Notes: generated by a model from the sequence alone, not told the origin. Positions 8,694 through 17,441 are shown, counted from the stretch's first letter. The stretch: 64,000 nucleotides of DNA from Geobacillus vulcani PSS1 (GCF_000733845.1 NZ_JPOI01000001.1:2357001-2421000); one strand, 5' to 3'. Translations and numbers: made by a program.

Positions 8694-9452
8694 TTGAAGG
8701 AGGAAAAGAAACACGAGGCAGGCTTACGAACGGTGCAGAGGGCCATTGATATCTTGTATTGTTTTACCCTAGAGGAGCAAGAGCTATCACTCACGGAAAT
8801 TGCGAAAAAAATTTCGCTCGCCAAATCGACGACGACGCGCTTGCTCGCCACACTTGAACAAAACCGCCTGATCGTCAAAGACCCGGAGACGTTGAAGTAT
8901 CGACTCGGTCAAGGGTTGTATTATTTAGGACATATTGCCGGCAAGTCCATCGAAGTAAGAGAAATCGCCAAACCGGTAATGGAACGTCTGCGCGATGAGA
9001 CACGGGAGACGGTGAACTTGTATGTGCTCGAACAAGACGCCCGCGTTTGCATCGAACAGTGCGAGGGGCTTCAAGCGCTGCGCCATATGGTAAAAATCGG
9101 CGAACGGCTGCCGCTTTGGGCGGGAGCGGGGGGAAAAGTGCTGTTGGCGTATCAATCTCCTTCGTTTCAGGAGCGCATTTTGGCCCAAGTGCCGGCGAAG
9201 GAGCGAAGGACTCGTTTAACCGCTGAGCTGGAGATGATCCGGCAGCGCGGCTCTGCCTCAAGTATTGATGAGCGAGAGGTCGGTTCGGCGGCGGTCGCCG
9301 CCCCGATTTTCAACATTCACGGAGAAGTAAATGCCTGCCTATCGATCTCAGGACCGACGCACCGTTTTACGCCGGAGACGATCGGCTGGTTTGAATCGCT
9401 AGTCAAAGAGGGAGCCCAAACGATTTCAGAAAAGCTAGGTTACCGTCAGTAA
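8694..9452 (+). CDS. IclR-family transcriptional regulator
   Basis: This 252-residue protein has an N-terminal winged helix (residues about 10-70; LRTVQRAIDIL opening and LTEIAKKISLAKSTTTRLLATL recognition region) and a C-terminal IclR effector domain (about 80-250) with ETVNLYVLE and the AVAAPIFN core. Such proteins control degradation of aromatic and sugar acids and respond to the substrate or an intermediate. The start is TTG, chosen because it opens the conserved domain; the ribosome site is weak. It leads an apparent operon with aroD (13 bp gap) and the CoA-transferase and is divergent from the MFS transporter, so it most likely controls both sides. Confidence 0.88.
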   Translation: MKEEKKHEAGLRTVQRAIDILYCFTLEEQELSLTEIAKKISLAKSTTTRLLATLEQNRLIVKDPETLKYRLGQGLYYLGHIAGKSIEVREIAKPVMERLRDETRETVNLYVLEQDARVCIEQCEGLQALRHMVKIGERLPLWAGAGGKVLLAYQSPSFQERILAQVPAKERRTRLTAELEMIRQRGSASSIDEREVGSAAVAAPIFNIHGEVNACLSISGPTHRFTPETIGWFESLVKEGAQTISEKLGYRQ

Positions 9453-9465
9453 GGGGGAGATCAAT

Positions 9466-10239
9466 ATGGCTATTTCAAAAGGCGCGATCAACGTGCGCAA
9501 CATATCCATCGGGGGTGAAGAGCCGTGCATTTGCGCTCCGGTTGTGGGGGTGGACGCCGAGCAAGTGTTAGCTGAGACAAGGCAAATCAGCGCGAAGAAA
9601 CCGCATCTCATCGAGTGGAGAGCCGACTTTTTTAACGGTATCCATGATGATCGTCAAGTGGTAGCGACGGCGAAACAGATGCGGACGATCGCCGGAGAGA
9701 TTCCGATTTTGTTCACGGTCCGCTCCGAGCGCGAAGGGGGAAGACCGATTCCGTTGACGGAAGAGGAAAAAATACGACTGTTTGAAACGGTGTGCCAAAG
9801 CGGAGCGATCGATTTGCTTGATTACGAGCTCGTCCATGAGCCGTATGTGGCCACTGTACGCCAGCTTTCCCGCCAATACGGGGTGCGGCTCATTTTGTCC
9901 TACCATAATTTTGACTTCACTCCGGCCAAAGAAGAGCTCGTAGCCAAAATGCGCCAGGCCGGGAAATATGGCGCTGATATCGCCAAAGTGGCGGTGATGC
10001 CGAAATCGCTGCAAGATGTGCTTGTATTATTGCAAGCGACGGAGGAAGCGCGGCAGGAGCTGCCGATTCCGCTGATTACGATGTCGATGGGGGGGCTGGG
10101 TGCCATTACCCGCTTGGCCGGAGGGCTGTTCGGCTCGGCAGTGACGTTTGCGGTTGGCCAGCAAAGTTCGGCCCCGGGGCAAATTCCAATTGAGGAAGTC
10201 AAGGACGTCTTATCGGTCATCATGAAATATAGCCAATGA
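9466..10239 (+). CDS. aroD: Type I 3-dehydroquinate dehydratase
   Basis: This 257-residue protein converts 3-dehydroquinate to 3-dehydroshikimate through a Schiff base. The family signature is clear: EWRADFF near residues 45-51, FTVRSEREGG near 82-91, the catalytic His in SYHNFDFTP near 145-153, and the Schiff-base Lys in IAKVAVMPKS near 170. AAGGGGGAGA precedes the ATG. The gene lies between an IclR regulator and a CoA-transferase and not in an aromatic amino acid operon. Many Bacillaceae also have a type II enzyme for biosynthesis, so this copy is likely catabolic (quinate/shikimate use). The family call is firm; the catabolic role is inference. Confidence 0.88.
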   Translation: MAISKGAINVRNISIGGEEPCICAPVVGVDAEQVLAETRQISAKKPHLIEWRADFFNGIHDDRQVVATAKQMRTIAGEIPILFTVRSEREGGRPIPLTEEEKIRLFETVCQSGAIDLLDYELVHEPYVATVRQLSRQYGVRLILSYHNFDFTPAKEELVAKMRQAGKYGADIAKVAVMPKSLQDVLVLLQATEEARQELPIPLITMSMGGLGAITRLAGGLFGSAVTFAVGQQSSAPGQIPIEEVKDVLSVIMKYSQ

Positions 10240-10265
10240 ATGAGAATTTGAGGGAGGAGAAGCCA

Positions 10266-11465
10266 ATGGGACGTTTGCCGTTAGAAGGTGTCAAAGTGCT
10301 TGATGTTTCGACGATGATCGCCGCACCGTTTGGCGCGGTATTGCTCGGCGACTTTGGCGCTGACGTCATTAAAGTGGAGTTGCCGGGAAAAGGTGATACG
10401 CTGCGCCATGTCGGGCCGTTTAAGGATGGCGAGCCGCTTCGCTGGCCAGGGCTGGCACGTAATAAGAAATCGCTCACCCTTGATTTGCGCAAAGAAGAAG
10501 GAATGAGCATTTTCAAGCAACTCGTCCGCCATGTTGACATCGTCATTGAAAACTTCCGCCCTGGCACGTTGGAAAAATGGGGCGGCGGATATGAGGAGCT
10601 GAAACGGATCAATCCGAAGCTGGTGATGATCCGCGTCTCCGGTTACGGCCAAACGGGGCCGTTTCGGGAAAAAGCCGGGTTTGGCACACCGGCGACGGCA
10701 TTCAGCGGGTTTACGTACTTGCAAGGGTATCCAGACCGCCCGCCGGTCAGCCCGTCTTTTTCGTTGACAGACTACATCACCGGCATTTACGTGGCGTTTG
10801 CGGCGGTGACCGCCATTTACTACCGTGATGTTCATCCGGACGGGGAAGGACAGATGGTTGATATCGCTCTTTACGAATCAGTATTCCGCATGATGGAATT
10901 TTTAATTGCCGAATACGACCAATTGGGCAAGGTGCGCGAGCGGTCGCCGGGATTGTCGGGACATTCGAGTCCAGCCGGCACGTTTATGACGAAGGACGGG
11001 CATTGGGTCGTGCTCGTCACAAGCACCGATTCGACGTTTGAACGGTTGGCAAAGGCGATGGGCAGAGAAGATTTATTGACGCACGAGAAGTTTTGCACCA
11101 ATGCACGGCGCCTCGCCCATCATGAAGAAACGAACGGGATCGTTGCCGACTGGATTCGTTCCAAACCGCGCGACGAACTGCTCCGGATTTTGGACGAACA
11201 CGGGGTGCCGGTCAGTCCGATTTTGAGCATCAAAGATATTTTCGAGCATCCGCATTATCAGGCGCGGGAAAATATTATCGAAGTGGCTCATCCGCGTCTT
11301 GGCAAGATTAAAGTGCCTGGAATTGTTCCAAAATTCGAAAAAACGCCGGGCTCGGTGCGTCAGCTTGCGCCAGACTTGGGGGAGCATACGCAAGAAATTT
11401 TGCAAAGCATGCTCGGTATGTCCGAGGAAGACATTCGGCGACTGAAAGAAAAAGAGATTATTTAA
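10266..11465 (+). CDS. Class III (CaiB/BaiF) acyl-CoA transferase
   Basis: This 399-residue protein moves CoA between carboxylic acids through an aspartyl anhydride. The N-terminal LEGVKVLDVSTMIAAP and GADVIKVE segments and the likely catalytic Asp in MVDIALYESVF near residue 200 are typical of the formyl-CoA/succinyl-CoA transferase family. I chose the ATG at 10266, preceded by GAGGGAGGAG; an ATG at 10236 overlaps the aroD stop but lacks a ribosome site. A rho-independent terminator follows, so it ends the iclR-aroD transcript. It probably activates the acid substrate of this cluster or a breakdown product as a CoA thioester. Confidence 0.85.
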   Translation: MGRLPLEGVKVLDVSTMIAAPFGAVLLGDFGADVIKVELPGKGDTLRHVGPFKDGEPLRWPGLARNKKSLTLDLRKEEGMSIFKQLVRHVDIVIENFRPGTLEKWGGGYEELKRINPKLVMIRVSGYGQTGPFREKAGFGTPATAFSGFTYLQGYPDRPPVSPSFSLTDYITGIYVAFAAVTAIYYRDVHPDGEGQMVDIALYESVFRMMEFLIAEYDQLGKVRERSPGLSGHSSPAGTFMTKDGHWVVLVTSTDSTFERLAKAMGREDLLTHEKFCTNARRLAHHEETNGIVADWIRSKPRDELLRILDEHGVPVSPILSIKDIFEHPHYQARENIIEVAHPRLGKIKVPGIVPKFEKTPGSVRQLAPDLGEHTQEILQSMLGMSEEDIRRLKEKEII

Positions 11466-11489
11466 GCGGGGTGGCACGTCCCGTCTATT

Positions 11490-11524
11490 CCCGGCATCTC
11501 ATTTGGAGATGGCGGGCTTTTTTG
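11490..11524 (+). terminator. Rho-independent terminator after the CoA-transferase gene
   Basis: CCCGGCATCTC pairs with GGAGATGGCGGG around an ATTT loop, followed by CTTTTTTG. Confidence 0.8.
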
Positions 11525-11543
11525 TGAGGCTTAACCGTGCGAG

Positions 11544-11557
11544 TGAAAACGTTTCTT
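11544..11557. promoter_or_regulatory. LacI/cre-like half-palindrome upstream of the lacI-type gene
   Basis: TGAAAACGTTTCTT has the palindromic AAACGTTT core with central CG used by LacI-family proteins, and matches the cre consensus at 11 of 14 positions. It lies 24 bp upstream of the -35 box. Confidence 0.3.
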
Positions 11558-11581
11558 TTTGGCGACCGCCCGCGCCTTGCA

Positions 11582-11611
11582 TTGACACTGCTTGCGGCCA
11601 CCCTTTATACT
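11582..11611 (+). promoter_or_regulatory. Sigma-A promoter of the lacI-aroK pair
   Basis: TTGACA at 11582 and TATACT at 11606 are separated by 18 bp, about 40 bp before the gene start. Confidence 0.6.
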
Positions 11612-11652
11612 TTTGGTAGGCGAAAGCGACGGTAAAGCAGGTGATTCGAACG

Positions 11653-12681
11653 GTGTCAGATAAAAAACGTTCCCGCGTGACACTCGAACAAGTCGCCAAA
11701 CACGCTGGCGTGTCGCGGGCGACCGCCTCCCTTGTCGTCCGCGGGAGTCCGAATATTTCGAAAGAAACGCGGGAAAAAGTGCTTCAATCGATGAAAGAGC
11801 TCGGCTACGTCTACGATCGCGTGGCTGCGAATTTGCGCTCGCAGCGCTCTTCGACGGTCGGGCTGATCATTACTGAGCTTGACAACCCGTTTTTTTCCGA
11901 GTTGCTTGTCGGGGTTCATGAGGCGCTCGACCAAGAAGGATATACGGTGATTTTGGGCACCACATTTGATCGGCCGGAAAAACAAGACGCATTGTTGTCG
12001 ACAATGCTCGAACACCGGGTTGGTGGGGTTATTATGAGCCCGGTTCCAGGTTGTTCGACAGAGATGCTCGAACGGTTGCGGCAATGGGATATCCCGGTGG
12101 TGCTGTTTGCTCGCGAGGAAATTCCTGCGGGACAATTTGATTATATTGGCATCGATAATGTAGCTGGCGGGCGGATGGCGGCCGAGCATTTGATCGCTCA
12201 AGGGCATCGCCGCATTGCGTTTATTGGCGGTTCTCCGCATTCGTCCGTATGGAAGGCGCGCCAAAGGGGATACAGCGAGGCGCTGCGCGCTGCAGGCATC
12301 GAGGTAGATGACGCATTGCTTGTGCCGTCGGCGACAACAAGACAGGGCGGGCGAATGGCGACGAAACGTGTTTTGCAACAACCGAATCCGCCGACAGCGC
12401 TCTTTTGTTATAACGATGTTGTCGCCTTCGGGGCGATGCTCAGCTTAAAGGAGGAAGGAATCGTTCCAGGGCGTGATATCGCGGTCGTCGGATTCGATAA
12501 CATTCAAGAATCAGCTCTGTTTCAACCGCCGCTTACGACTGTCGCCGCATTTCCTGAGAAAATCGGCGCCTTTGCCGCCAAACAGTTGCATGAGCGCATG
12601 AAAGGGGATGCGGGCGCGCCAAAGCGGACGATTTTGCCGCCGGAGCTCGTCATCCGCCAGTCCTCAGGGAAGAGAGAGTAA
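11653..12681 (+). CDS. LacI-family transcriptional regulator
   Basis: This 342-residue protein has the N-terminal LacI helix-turn-helix (VTLEQVAKHAGVSRATAS, about residues 9-26) and hinge, then a periplasmic-binding-protein-like effector domain (about 60-335) with VGLIITELDNPFFSE and FCYNDVVAFGAM motifs. I chose GTG at 11653 because AGGTGA sits 8 bases upstream; the GTG at 11641 would add four residues. The shikimate kinase gene follows after 16 bp, so the two are probably co-transcribed. The ligand is unknown; the neighbour hints at a cyclic polyol or acid rather than a common sugar. Confidence 0.88.
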   Translation: MSDKKRSRVTLEQVAKHAGVSRATASLVVRGSPNISKETREKVLQSMKELGYVYDRVAANLRSQRSSTVGLIITELDNPFFSELLVGVHEALDQEGYTVILGTTFDRPEKQDALLSTMLEHRVGGVIMSPVPGCSTEMLERLRQWDIPVVLFAREEIPAGQFDYIGIDNVAGGRMAAEHLIAQGHRRIAFIGGSPHSSVWKARQRGYSEALRAAGIEVDDALLVPSATTRQGGRMATKRVLQQPNPPTALFCYNDVVAFGAMLSLKEEGIVPGRDIAVVGFDNIQESALFQPPLTTVAAFPEKIGAFAAKQLHERMKGDAGAPKRTILPPELVIRQSSGKRE

Positions 12682-12697
12682 AAAGAGGTGAAGCAAC

Positions 12698-13264
12698 GTG
12701 GAGAGGCAGACGATCATCCCGCTCCGCGAGCGGAACATCATATTGATCGGCTTTATGGGGGCGGGAAAAACGACGATCGGGCAGCTGGTGGCGAAAAAGC
12801 TGTACCGTGATTTTATCGATGTCGATGCGGAAATCGAGCGGCGGCAAGGGATGTCGATTCCGGAGATCTTCGCGCAAAAAGGGGAAGCGTACTTTCGCAA
12901 GGTGGAGCGCGAGGTAATCATCGATTTATGCACGAAGACAAGGTTGAAAATTTTATCGCTTGGCGGCGGCGCGTATTTGCAGGAGGAGGTGCGGCGCGCA
13001 TGCCTCGCTCATGGGATCGTCTTTTTCCTTGACTTGTCATGGGATCAATGGAAAGAAGAGCGCCTGCCGCTCATTGTCGACAGCCGCCCGGTGCTGAAAA
13101 ACAAAACATTGGAAGAGGTGGAGCAGCTGTTTTTCCAGCGGCAGTCGGCTTACGCCCTCCATCATTCCCGCGTGGTGCTGAATGAGCTTGAAGCCGAACA
13201 GGCGGCCGAGCAAATCGTCGAGTCGATCAAATGGACGTGGGATGTATATGAACCGAATCGATAG
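12698..13264 (+). CDS. aroK: Shikimate kinase family protein
   Basis: This 188-residue protein phosphorylates shikimate with ATP if it follows its family. It has the P-loop GFMGAGKTT near residues 18-26, the substrate-binding DVDAEIERRQG near 41-51, the GExYFRKVE segment near 66-74, the GGGA motif near 90 and RLPLIVDSRPVL near 120. An N-terminal extension of about 10 residues precedes the core. The GTG start has AAAGAGGTGAAG upstream. Pairing with a LacI regulator is unusual for a biosynthetic aroK, so it may be a second, catabolically controlled copy. A related small-molecule kinase cannot be excluded. Confidence 0.75.
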   Translation: MERQTIIPLRERNIILIGFMGAGKTTIGQLVAKKLYRDFIDVDAEIERRQGMSIPEIFAQKGEAYFRKVEREVIIDLCTKTRLKILSLGGGAYLQEEVRRACLAHGIVFFLDLSWDQWKEERLPLIVDSRPVLKNKTLEEVEQLFFQRQSAYALHHSRVVLNELEAEQAAEQIVESIKWTWDVYEPNR

Positions 13265-13275
13265 ATGGTCATGAC

Positions 13276-13311
13276 GAAAAGGCAGGCTCTTGTCGGGAGC
13301 TTGCCTTTTCG
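13276..13311 (+). terminator. Terminator-like hairpin after aroK
   Basis: GAAAAGGCA and TGCCTTTTC enclose a second short stem (GCTC/GAGC). The T run is part of the stem, so termination strength is uncertain. Confidence 0.55.
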
Positions 13312-13312
13312 T

Positions 13313-13462
13313 GTTGGATGGCCACGGCGAGAGCCGGTGGCGGAGCGGTAATCTGACGGTAATGATGCAGGCCGACTTCGTGCCTCGGTTGGATGGCTGC
13401 ATCGAAAGCCGGTGACGGAGCGGGAGAGGCCGGCGTTGTCATCGCGGTTTTTCCAATAAGCG
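13313..13462. repeat. Two degenerate ~42-bp repeats with 75-bp period in a gene-free stretch
   Basis: A segment beginning GTTGGATGG and containing AGCCGGTG.CGGAGCGG occurs at 13313 and again at 13388. No gene is supported between 13265 and 13768; the remainder of the stretch shows nothing recognisable. Confidence 0.5.
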
Positions 13463-13768
13463 GGTTTGGCGGGCGCGGTCAAAGCGGTTCGGGGGAGCCG
13501 GATCCGCTTGTTCTCGCCTTGCGTTCAGTCTCGCGTCCTTGATTGGCAAGGGTGTGGATGTGAGTGATGGACGGACTCGTTTTCAGAAGCCATCAGAGAG
13601 GCTTGTTTCGGTGTTGGGGATCGGACATTGGGGCGCGTTCTGCGAGCGGGGGAGGACGAACGACCCTGCGTTTCTTTTCTTTTTTGGGCAGAAATGCCTG
13701 TTTGTTCTTGCCGGACAAGAGCTCCTTTTGTTATAAGGAAGATACCGGGTGCGAGGGAGAGTGGGGAG

Positions 13769-14386
13769 ATGGAGAAAAGGGCGTTCCGCTGGCTTTATGT
13801 GTATATTGTCTTGGCGGTGCTGCTTCTGTCGGCGCCGTATTGGCTTTGGTGGCTGAAGCCGGAAACGAAGCTTGAGCTGCTCATTGTCGATGACACGGTG
13901 CCGGATCGGTCGTACCGCGAGCACCAAGGGCTTGTTTGGCTGCTCCGGGCGCAAAAGTACGTGCACCGGAATGGTGAGGCATATGATGCGGCGCGCGATT
14001 ATGTCGGATTTGTGCCAAAGGGCGGTGGGGCATACGAAGTGCGCCCGTTTCCGAACACGATGGATCGCTATGATGCCGTGTATGTCGCCGACACGTACGG
14101 CGTCTATGAAGAAGAATTTGTTCGCCAGCGGACAGACGGGGCGCGGTCAGCGAAAGTGCACGGCGGTCTGGATGGCATCCGCCTCGGCGTGTACGTCGCC
14201 GACGGGGAGCGCTCATTTTCGTTCCCGGCGCTGGAAGGGAATGTGCTGCCGGCTCGGCAGTTTTACACGTACACGTGGCCGACGTGGGAGACGCCGCGCT
14301 ACCACGAGCGGCTGAAGCCGTCGTATGAAGCGATGAAAGCGGCGTTTTCCGGCGCGGACATCGCCAAGCAGCAAGGAAACGAATAA
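13769..14386 (+). CDS. Unrecognised membrane-anchored protein
   Basis: This 205-residue protein has a basic N-terminus and one membrane segment (about residues 7-28), then a domain outside the membrane with LELLIVDDTVP, YREHQGLVWLL and YDAVYVADTYGVYEEEF segments, and a C-terminal part rich in aromatic residues (QFYTYTWPTWETPRY). I chose the ATG at 13769, preceded by GAGGGAGAGTGGGGAG; the frame is open 47 codons further upstream but reads unlike protein. My impression is that the first ~135 residues and the last ~60 resemble the two ends of a longer Bacillaceae protein, so an internal in-frame deletion is possible. No function is proposed. Bases 14387-14557 downstream show no gene. Confidence 0.6.
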   Translation: MEKRAFRWLYVYIVLAVLLLSAPYWLWWLKPETKLELLIVDDTVPDRSYREHQGLVWLLRAQKYVHRNGEAYDAARDYVGFVPKGGGAYEVRPFPNTMDRYDAVYVADTYGVYEEEFVRQRTDGARSAKVHGGLDGIRLGVYVADGERSFSFPALEGNVLPARQFYTYTWPTWETPRYHERLKPSYEAMKAAFSGADIAKQQGNE

Positions 14387-14557
14387 GAAGAACGCCCCGC
14401 AACATTGGCCGCTGTTCGACACATCGATGACCGATCAAGGCGGTCGTCTGTTCAAAAAAGAATCTGCCTTGAAGAGGGGCAAGCACGAGACAAAAGCCCA
14501 ACCGGCCGTCAAGCAGAAACATGCTGGCGGCCAGTTGGCTTGTTTCTTTTTCAGTTT

Positions 14558-14968
14558 TCAGGAGATTTCGTTTTGTCCAGCCCGGGAACGGAGTTTTCGT
14601 TCATGTTGGAGGGTTTTGCGGGCGAGGAAGTCAACCGTTTCCTGCGTTTCCGACCATTCAAGGCGCCAATAGTTCATTTTCGTTTCCAAGCGCTCAAATC
14701 GAGCATCCGTGCGCTTTTCCAAATCCAAAAGTTTTTGGTGCAACCGGTCTTCCGTCTCTCGAATTTTGGCATATAGCCGATTTTCTGTATCCTGAATCTC
14801 GGCGCGCAATCGGTCTTCTGTTTCTTGAAGTTCAGTACGTAATCGGTTTTCTGTATCTTGGATTTCGGCGCGCAATCGCTCTTCCATTTCCTTCATTTGT
14901 TGACGGAGTTGATCGGAATGCAAGTCAAGCGCCTTTAGAATTTGCTGCACGATCGTTTCGCCTTCCAT
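14558..14968 (-). CDS. Coiled-coil protein with five 11-residue repeats
   Basis: This 136-residue cytoplasmic protein is almost wholly alpha-helical coiled coil. After about 30 residues come five hendecads of the form RLRAEIQDTEN (33 bp at DNA level), then a tail of about 50 residues with ETVDFLARKTLQHERKL. The tail resembles that of the coiled-coil protein at 45302-46075 (VIDVLCRRTLEHEAAI), so the two are probably paralogues. AAAGGAGGTG precedes the ATG at 14968; the frame opens 9 codons earlier without support. Function unknown. It stands alone between gene-free stretches. Confidence 0.75.
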   Translation of the reverse strand: MEGETIVQQILKALDLHSDQLRQQMKEMEERLRAEIQDTENRLRTELQETEDRLRAEIQDTENRLYAKIRETEDRLHQKLLDLEKRTDARFERLETKMNYWRLEWSETQETVDFLARKTLQHERKLRSRAGQNEIS

Positions 14969-15071
14969 GAGTTTCACCTCCTTTACTCTGATCATAGCAC
15001 ATGGCCGGCATCGGGAAAATGAAAATCTAGTCCACTCGTTTCATTTTTTCACCAAACTTTCACCAACACTA

Positions 15072-15136
15072 TGTAACGTAACCATAGAAGACGGGTGATG
15101 ATAAGAAGCGTGTTGTATCACCCCCTTGTTTTTTAA
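15072..15136 (+). promoter_or_regulatory. Leader hairpin upstream of the glycosyltransferase gene
   Basis: GGGTGAT (from 15093) pairs with ATCACCC across a 17-base loop, followed by CTTGTTTTTT, which looks like a terminator or attenuator about 120 bp before the gene. TGTAAC at 15072 resembles the -35 element of extracytoplasmic-function sigma factors, but I see no matching -10, so the promoter class is open. Confidence 0.4.
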
Positions 15137-15253
15137 ATGAAGAAACCTTGGGTGGGATCGGCTTCTCGTTTCATGTCATCTGACGTCAGTTAAGGGGCAT
15201 CGCTGCGTTTCCCCCTTAGTAGGAAAAAAGAAAACGAGGGAAAGGGAGAGTTC

Positions 15254-17305
15254 ATGAAGAAAAAACAATGGAAATTGGATGGATGGATCATTGCAATCAT
15301 AGTTTGGTCGGCTTTTTTGCATCTCTATCAAATAGGAAACAGCGGTTCCAACGTCTATTACACGGCAGCGGCGAAAAGCATGGCGGCAAGCTGGAAGGCG
15401 TTTTTCTTTGCCGCACTCGACCCAGAGGGATTTATTACCGTTGATAAGCCCCCAGTCGCTCTTTGGTTGCAGGCGCTCAGCGTGAAGCTGTTTGGCGTTA
15501 GTGATTGGAGTGTTTTGCTTCCGGAAGCGGCGGCGGGGATCGCGTCTACATGGATGATTTATGTCATCGTCCAGCCGTGGGCCGGACAGACAGCGGCGCG
15601 GTGGGCAAGTTTCGTCTTTTCTTGCACCCCGGCGTTCGTCGCTGTGGCGCGGACGAACAATATTGATGCCGTATTGGTGTTCACATTGCTCTTCGCGACT
15701 TGGATGCTGATGAAGGCGGTGATAACGCAACGATGGACGTGGCTGGTTGGCAGTTTTGCGGTCGTCGGCATCGGGTTCAATATGAAAATGTTGCAGGCGT
15801 ACATGGTGCTCCCGGCGTTTTACTTATTTTACTGGCTAGCTGGGCGGGTGCCGTGGAAAAAACGGGCCGGACATTTGCTGTTGGCGACGATCGTGCTGCT
15901 TTCGGTTTCGCTTTCGTATGCGGCTGCGGTGGCGCTGATTCCTGCAGATAAGCGTCCGTATATCGGGGGCAGTCAGACGAATTCTGTGTTAGAGTTGGCG
16001 CTTGGATATAACGGAATTGAGCGGTTGACCGGGGAAGCTGGACCCGGTGGAGGAAAGGGGAGGGCGGATGTTAACGGCAACGCGCAGCCACCTGTTGATG
16101 ACAAGACACCGTTCAACGGCAAAGCGGGAACGGCGTTTCCGGATGGGTCAGGAGGGGCGCCGCCAACGGTGGGCAGCCAACTGCAAAGTCCACCATCTGT
16201 GCCTGGAGGTGGGATGGGTGGCATTGGTCGCGGCGAGATTGGTGACCCGGGCGTCCTTCGTTTGTTTCAACTGCCGCTTGCCGGGCAGGCGAGCTGGCTG
16301 TTGCCGTTTGCGGCTGTCGTAGCGATCGGCTTGGGAATAGACGTATGGCGACGCCGGCAGATGACCGCGTTTCATCAATTCTTGCTCTTTTGGTTTGCCT
16401 GGCTTGGTCCGATGCTCGTATTTTTTAGCATTGCCGGATTTTATCACCGCTATTATTTAAGTATGCTGGCGCCGGCTATAGCGGTATTAGTGGGAGCGGG
16501 AGGAGCGATGTTGGCCTTGTTGGCGTCCAGCGAACGGTGGACGAGGTGGTTGTTCCCGGCCGCCCTGGTGGCGACGTATGCGTTCGAAGTATGGACAGCC
16601 TGGCAATACCGTAGTTCGTTCTCCCCAGTATGGCCGCTCGCTGTCGGATTTTATGGGTCTGCAATGGTTTGCCTTTGGTTCGCGATGGAAGGCCGCGAGC
16701 ATGGGAGGCGGATTGTCTATCGAGCTGCGCTCATTGGCGTGCTGGCATTGCCGGCCTATTGGTCGCTGACGCCAGTGCTATATGGGACAAACAGCACCAT
16801 TCCATACGCTGGACCAGATTTACAACGAGATAGAGGCGCGCCCATGCCGACAGCCGCGATGCCGGATGGACAAGAGGAGCGTTCGCTGAGAGGAGAGACG
16901 GGCCAACCCGGCGATGGGGCGGGGCGGTGGCAAACTTCCCGCTCGTTGACAGCGTTAGTGTCCTATTTGGAGCAGCATGCGGGTGAAGCCAAATATTTAG
17001 CGGCCACCATCCGTGCGACCGAGGCGGCGGAGTTGATGCTTCACACCGATCGAGCGGTGATGGCGATGGGCGGATTCGGCGGAACGGATCCCGTACTAAC
17101 GCCGAAGAAGCTAGAGGAAATGGCTCGCAACGGTGAGGTGAAGTATTTTCTCCTTTCCGGTGAAGGGCGAGGAAATCATGAGCTTGTTCAATGGATTCAA
17201 ACACATTGCAAAGAAGTTCCATTTTCAGAATGGAATGGCGGAGAAAAGGCCCTAAACGGTGGAATGGAGCGCAGAGAAATGACGCTCTACGTATACAATG
17301 GATAA
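15254..17305 (+). CDS. GT39/ArnT-like membrane glycosyltransferase (YkcB type)
   Basis: This 683-residue polytopic protein is a GT-C glycosyltransferase that uses polyprenyl-phosphate sugar on the outer membrane face. The N-terminal membrane segment is followed by the loop motif FITVDKPPVALWLQA near residues 56-70, typical of the PMT/ArnT-like family, then 10-12 membrane spans. A Gly/Pro-rich outer loop near residues 255-330 and a C-terminal outer domain (about 560-683) complete the fold. It resembles Bacillus YkcB. A GT2 polyprenyl-phosphate glycosyltransferase and a GtrA flippase follow, giving a three-component system that probably adds sugar to teichoic acids or other wall polymers. GGGAAAGGGAG lies before the ATG. 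Confidence 0.85.
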   Translation: MKKKQWKLDGWIIAIIVWSAFLHLYQIGNSGSNVYYTAAAKSMAASWKAFFFAALDPEGFITVDKPPVALWLQALSVKLFGVSDWSVLLPEAAAGIASTWMIYVIVQPWAGQTAARWASFVFSCTPAFVAVARTNNIDAVLVFTLLFATWMLMKAVITQRWTWLVGSFAVVGIGFNMKMLQAYMVLPAFYLFYWLAGRVPWKKRAGHLLLATIVLLSVSLSYAAAVALIPADKRPYIGGSQTNSVLELALGYNGIERLTGEAGPGGGKGRADVNGNAQPPVDDKTPFNGKAGTAFPDGSGGAPPTVGSQLQSPPSVPGGGMGGIGRGEIGDPGVLRLFQLPLAGQASWLLPFAAVVAIGLGIDVWRRRQMTAFHQFLLFWFAWLGPMLVFFSIAGFYHRYYLSMLAPAIAVLVGAGGAMLALLASSERWTRWLFPAALVATYAFEVWTAWQYRSSFSPVWPLAVGFYGSAMVCLWFAMEGREHGRRIVYRAALIGVLALPAYWSLTPVLYGTNSTIPYAGPDLQRDRGAPMPTAAMPDGQEERSLRGETGQPGDGAGRWQTSRSLTALVSYLEQHAGEAKYLAATIRATEAAELMLHTDRAVMAMGGFGGTDPVLTPKKLEEMARNGEVKYFLLSGEGRGNHELVQWIQTHCKEVPFSEWNGGEKALNGGMERREMTLYVYNG

Positions 17306-17314
17306 AGGGCTCGA

Positions 17315-17345
17315 GAAAAACAGCCGACATCCATCGCTGTTTTTC
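17315..17345 (+). terminator. Terminator-like hairpin after the GT39 gene
   Basis: GAAAAACAGC and GCTGTTTTTC form a perfect 10 bp stem. Readthrough into the GT2 gene is still possible. Confidence 0.6.
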
Positions 17346-17401
17346 AAAACTAGGACATTCGTAGAAAAGCGTTTTTTATGGGATTCTCCATTAAAATAAT
17401 T

Positions 17402-17441
17402 GAAGCTGATTCAAGCCGATCATTGGCGGGTGATCAGCTTC
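17402..17441 (+). promoter_or_regulatory. 9-bp inverted repeat in the GT2 leader
   Basis: GAAGCTGAT and ATCAGCTTC are perfect arms around 22 bases, about 110 bp before the GT2 start. Operator or leader hairpin; undecided. Confidence 0.35.
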
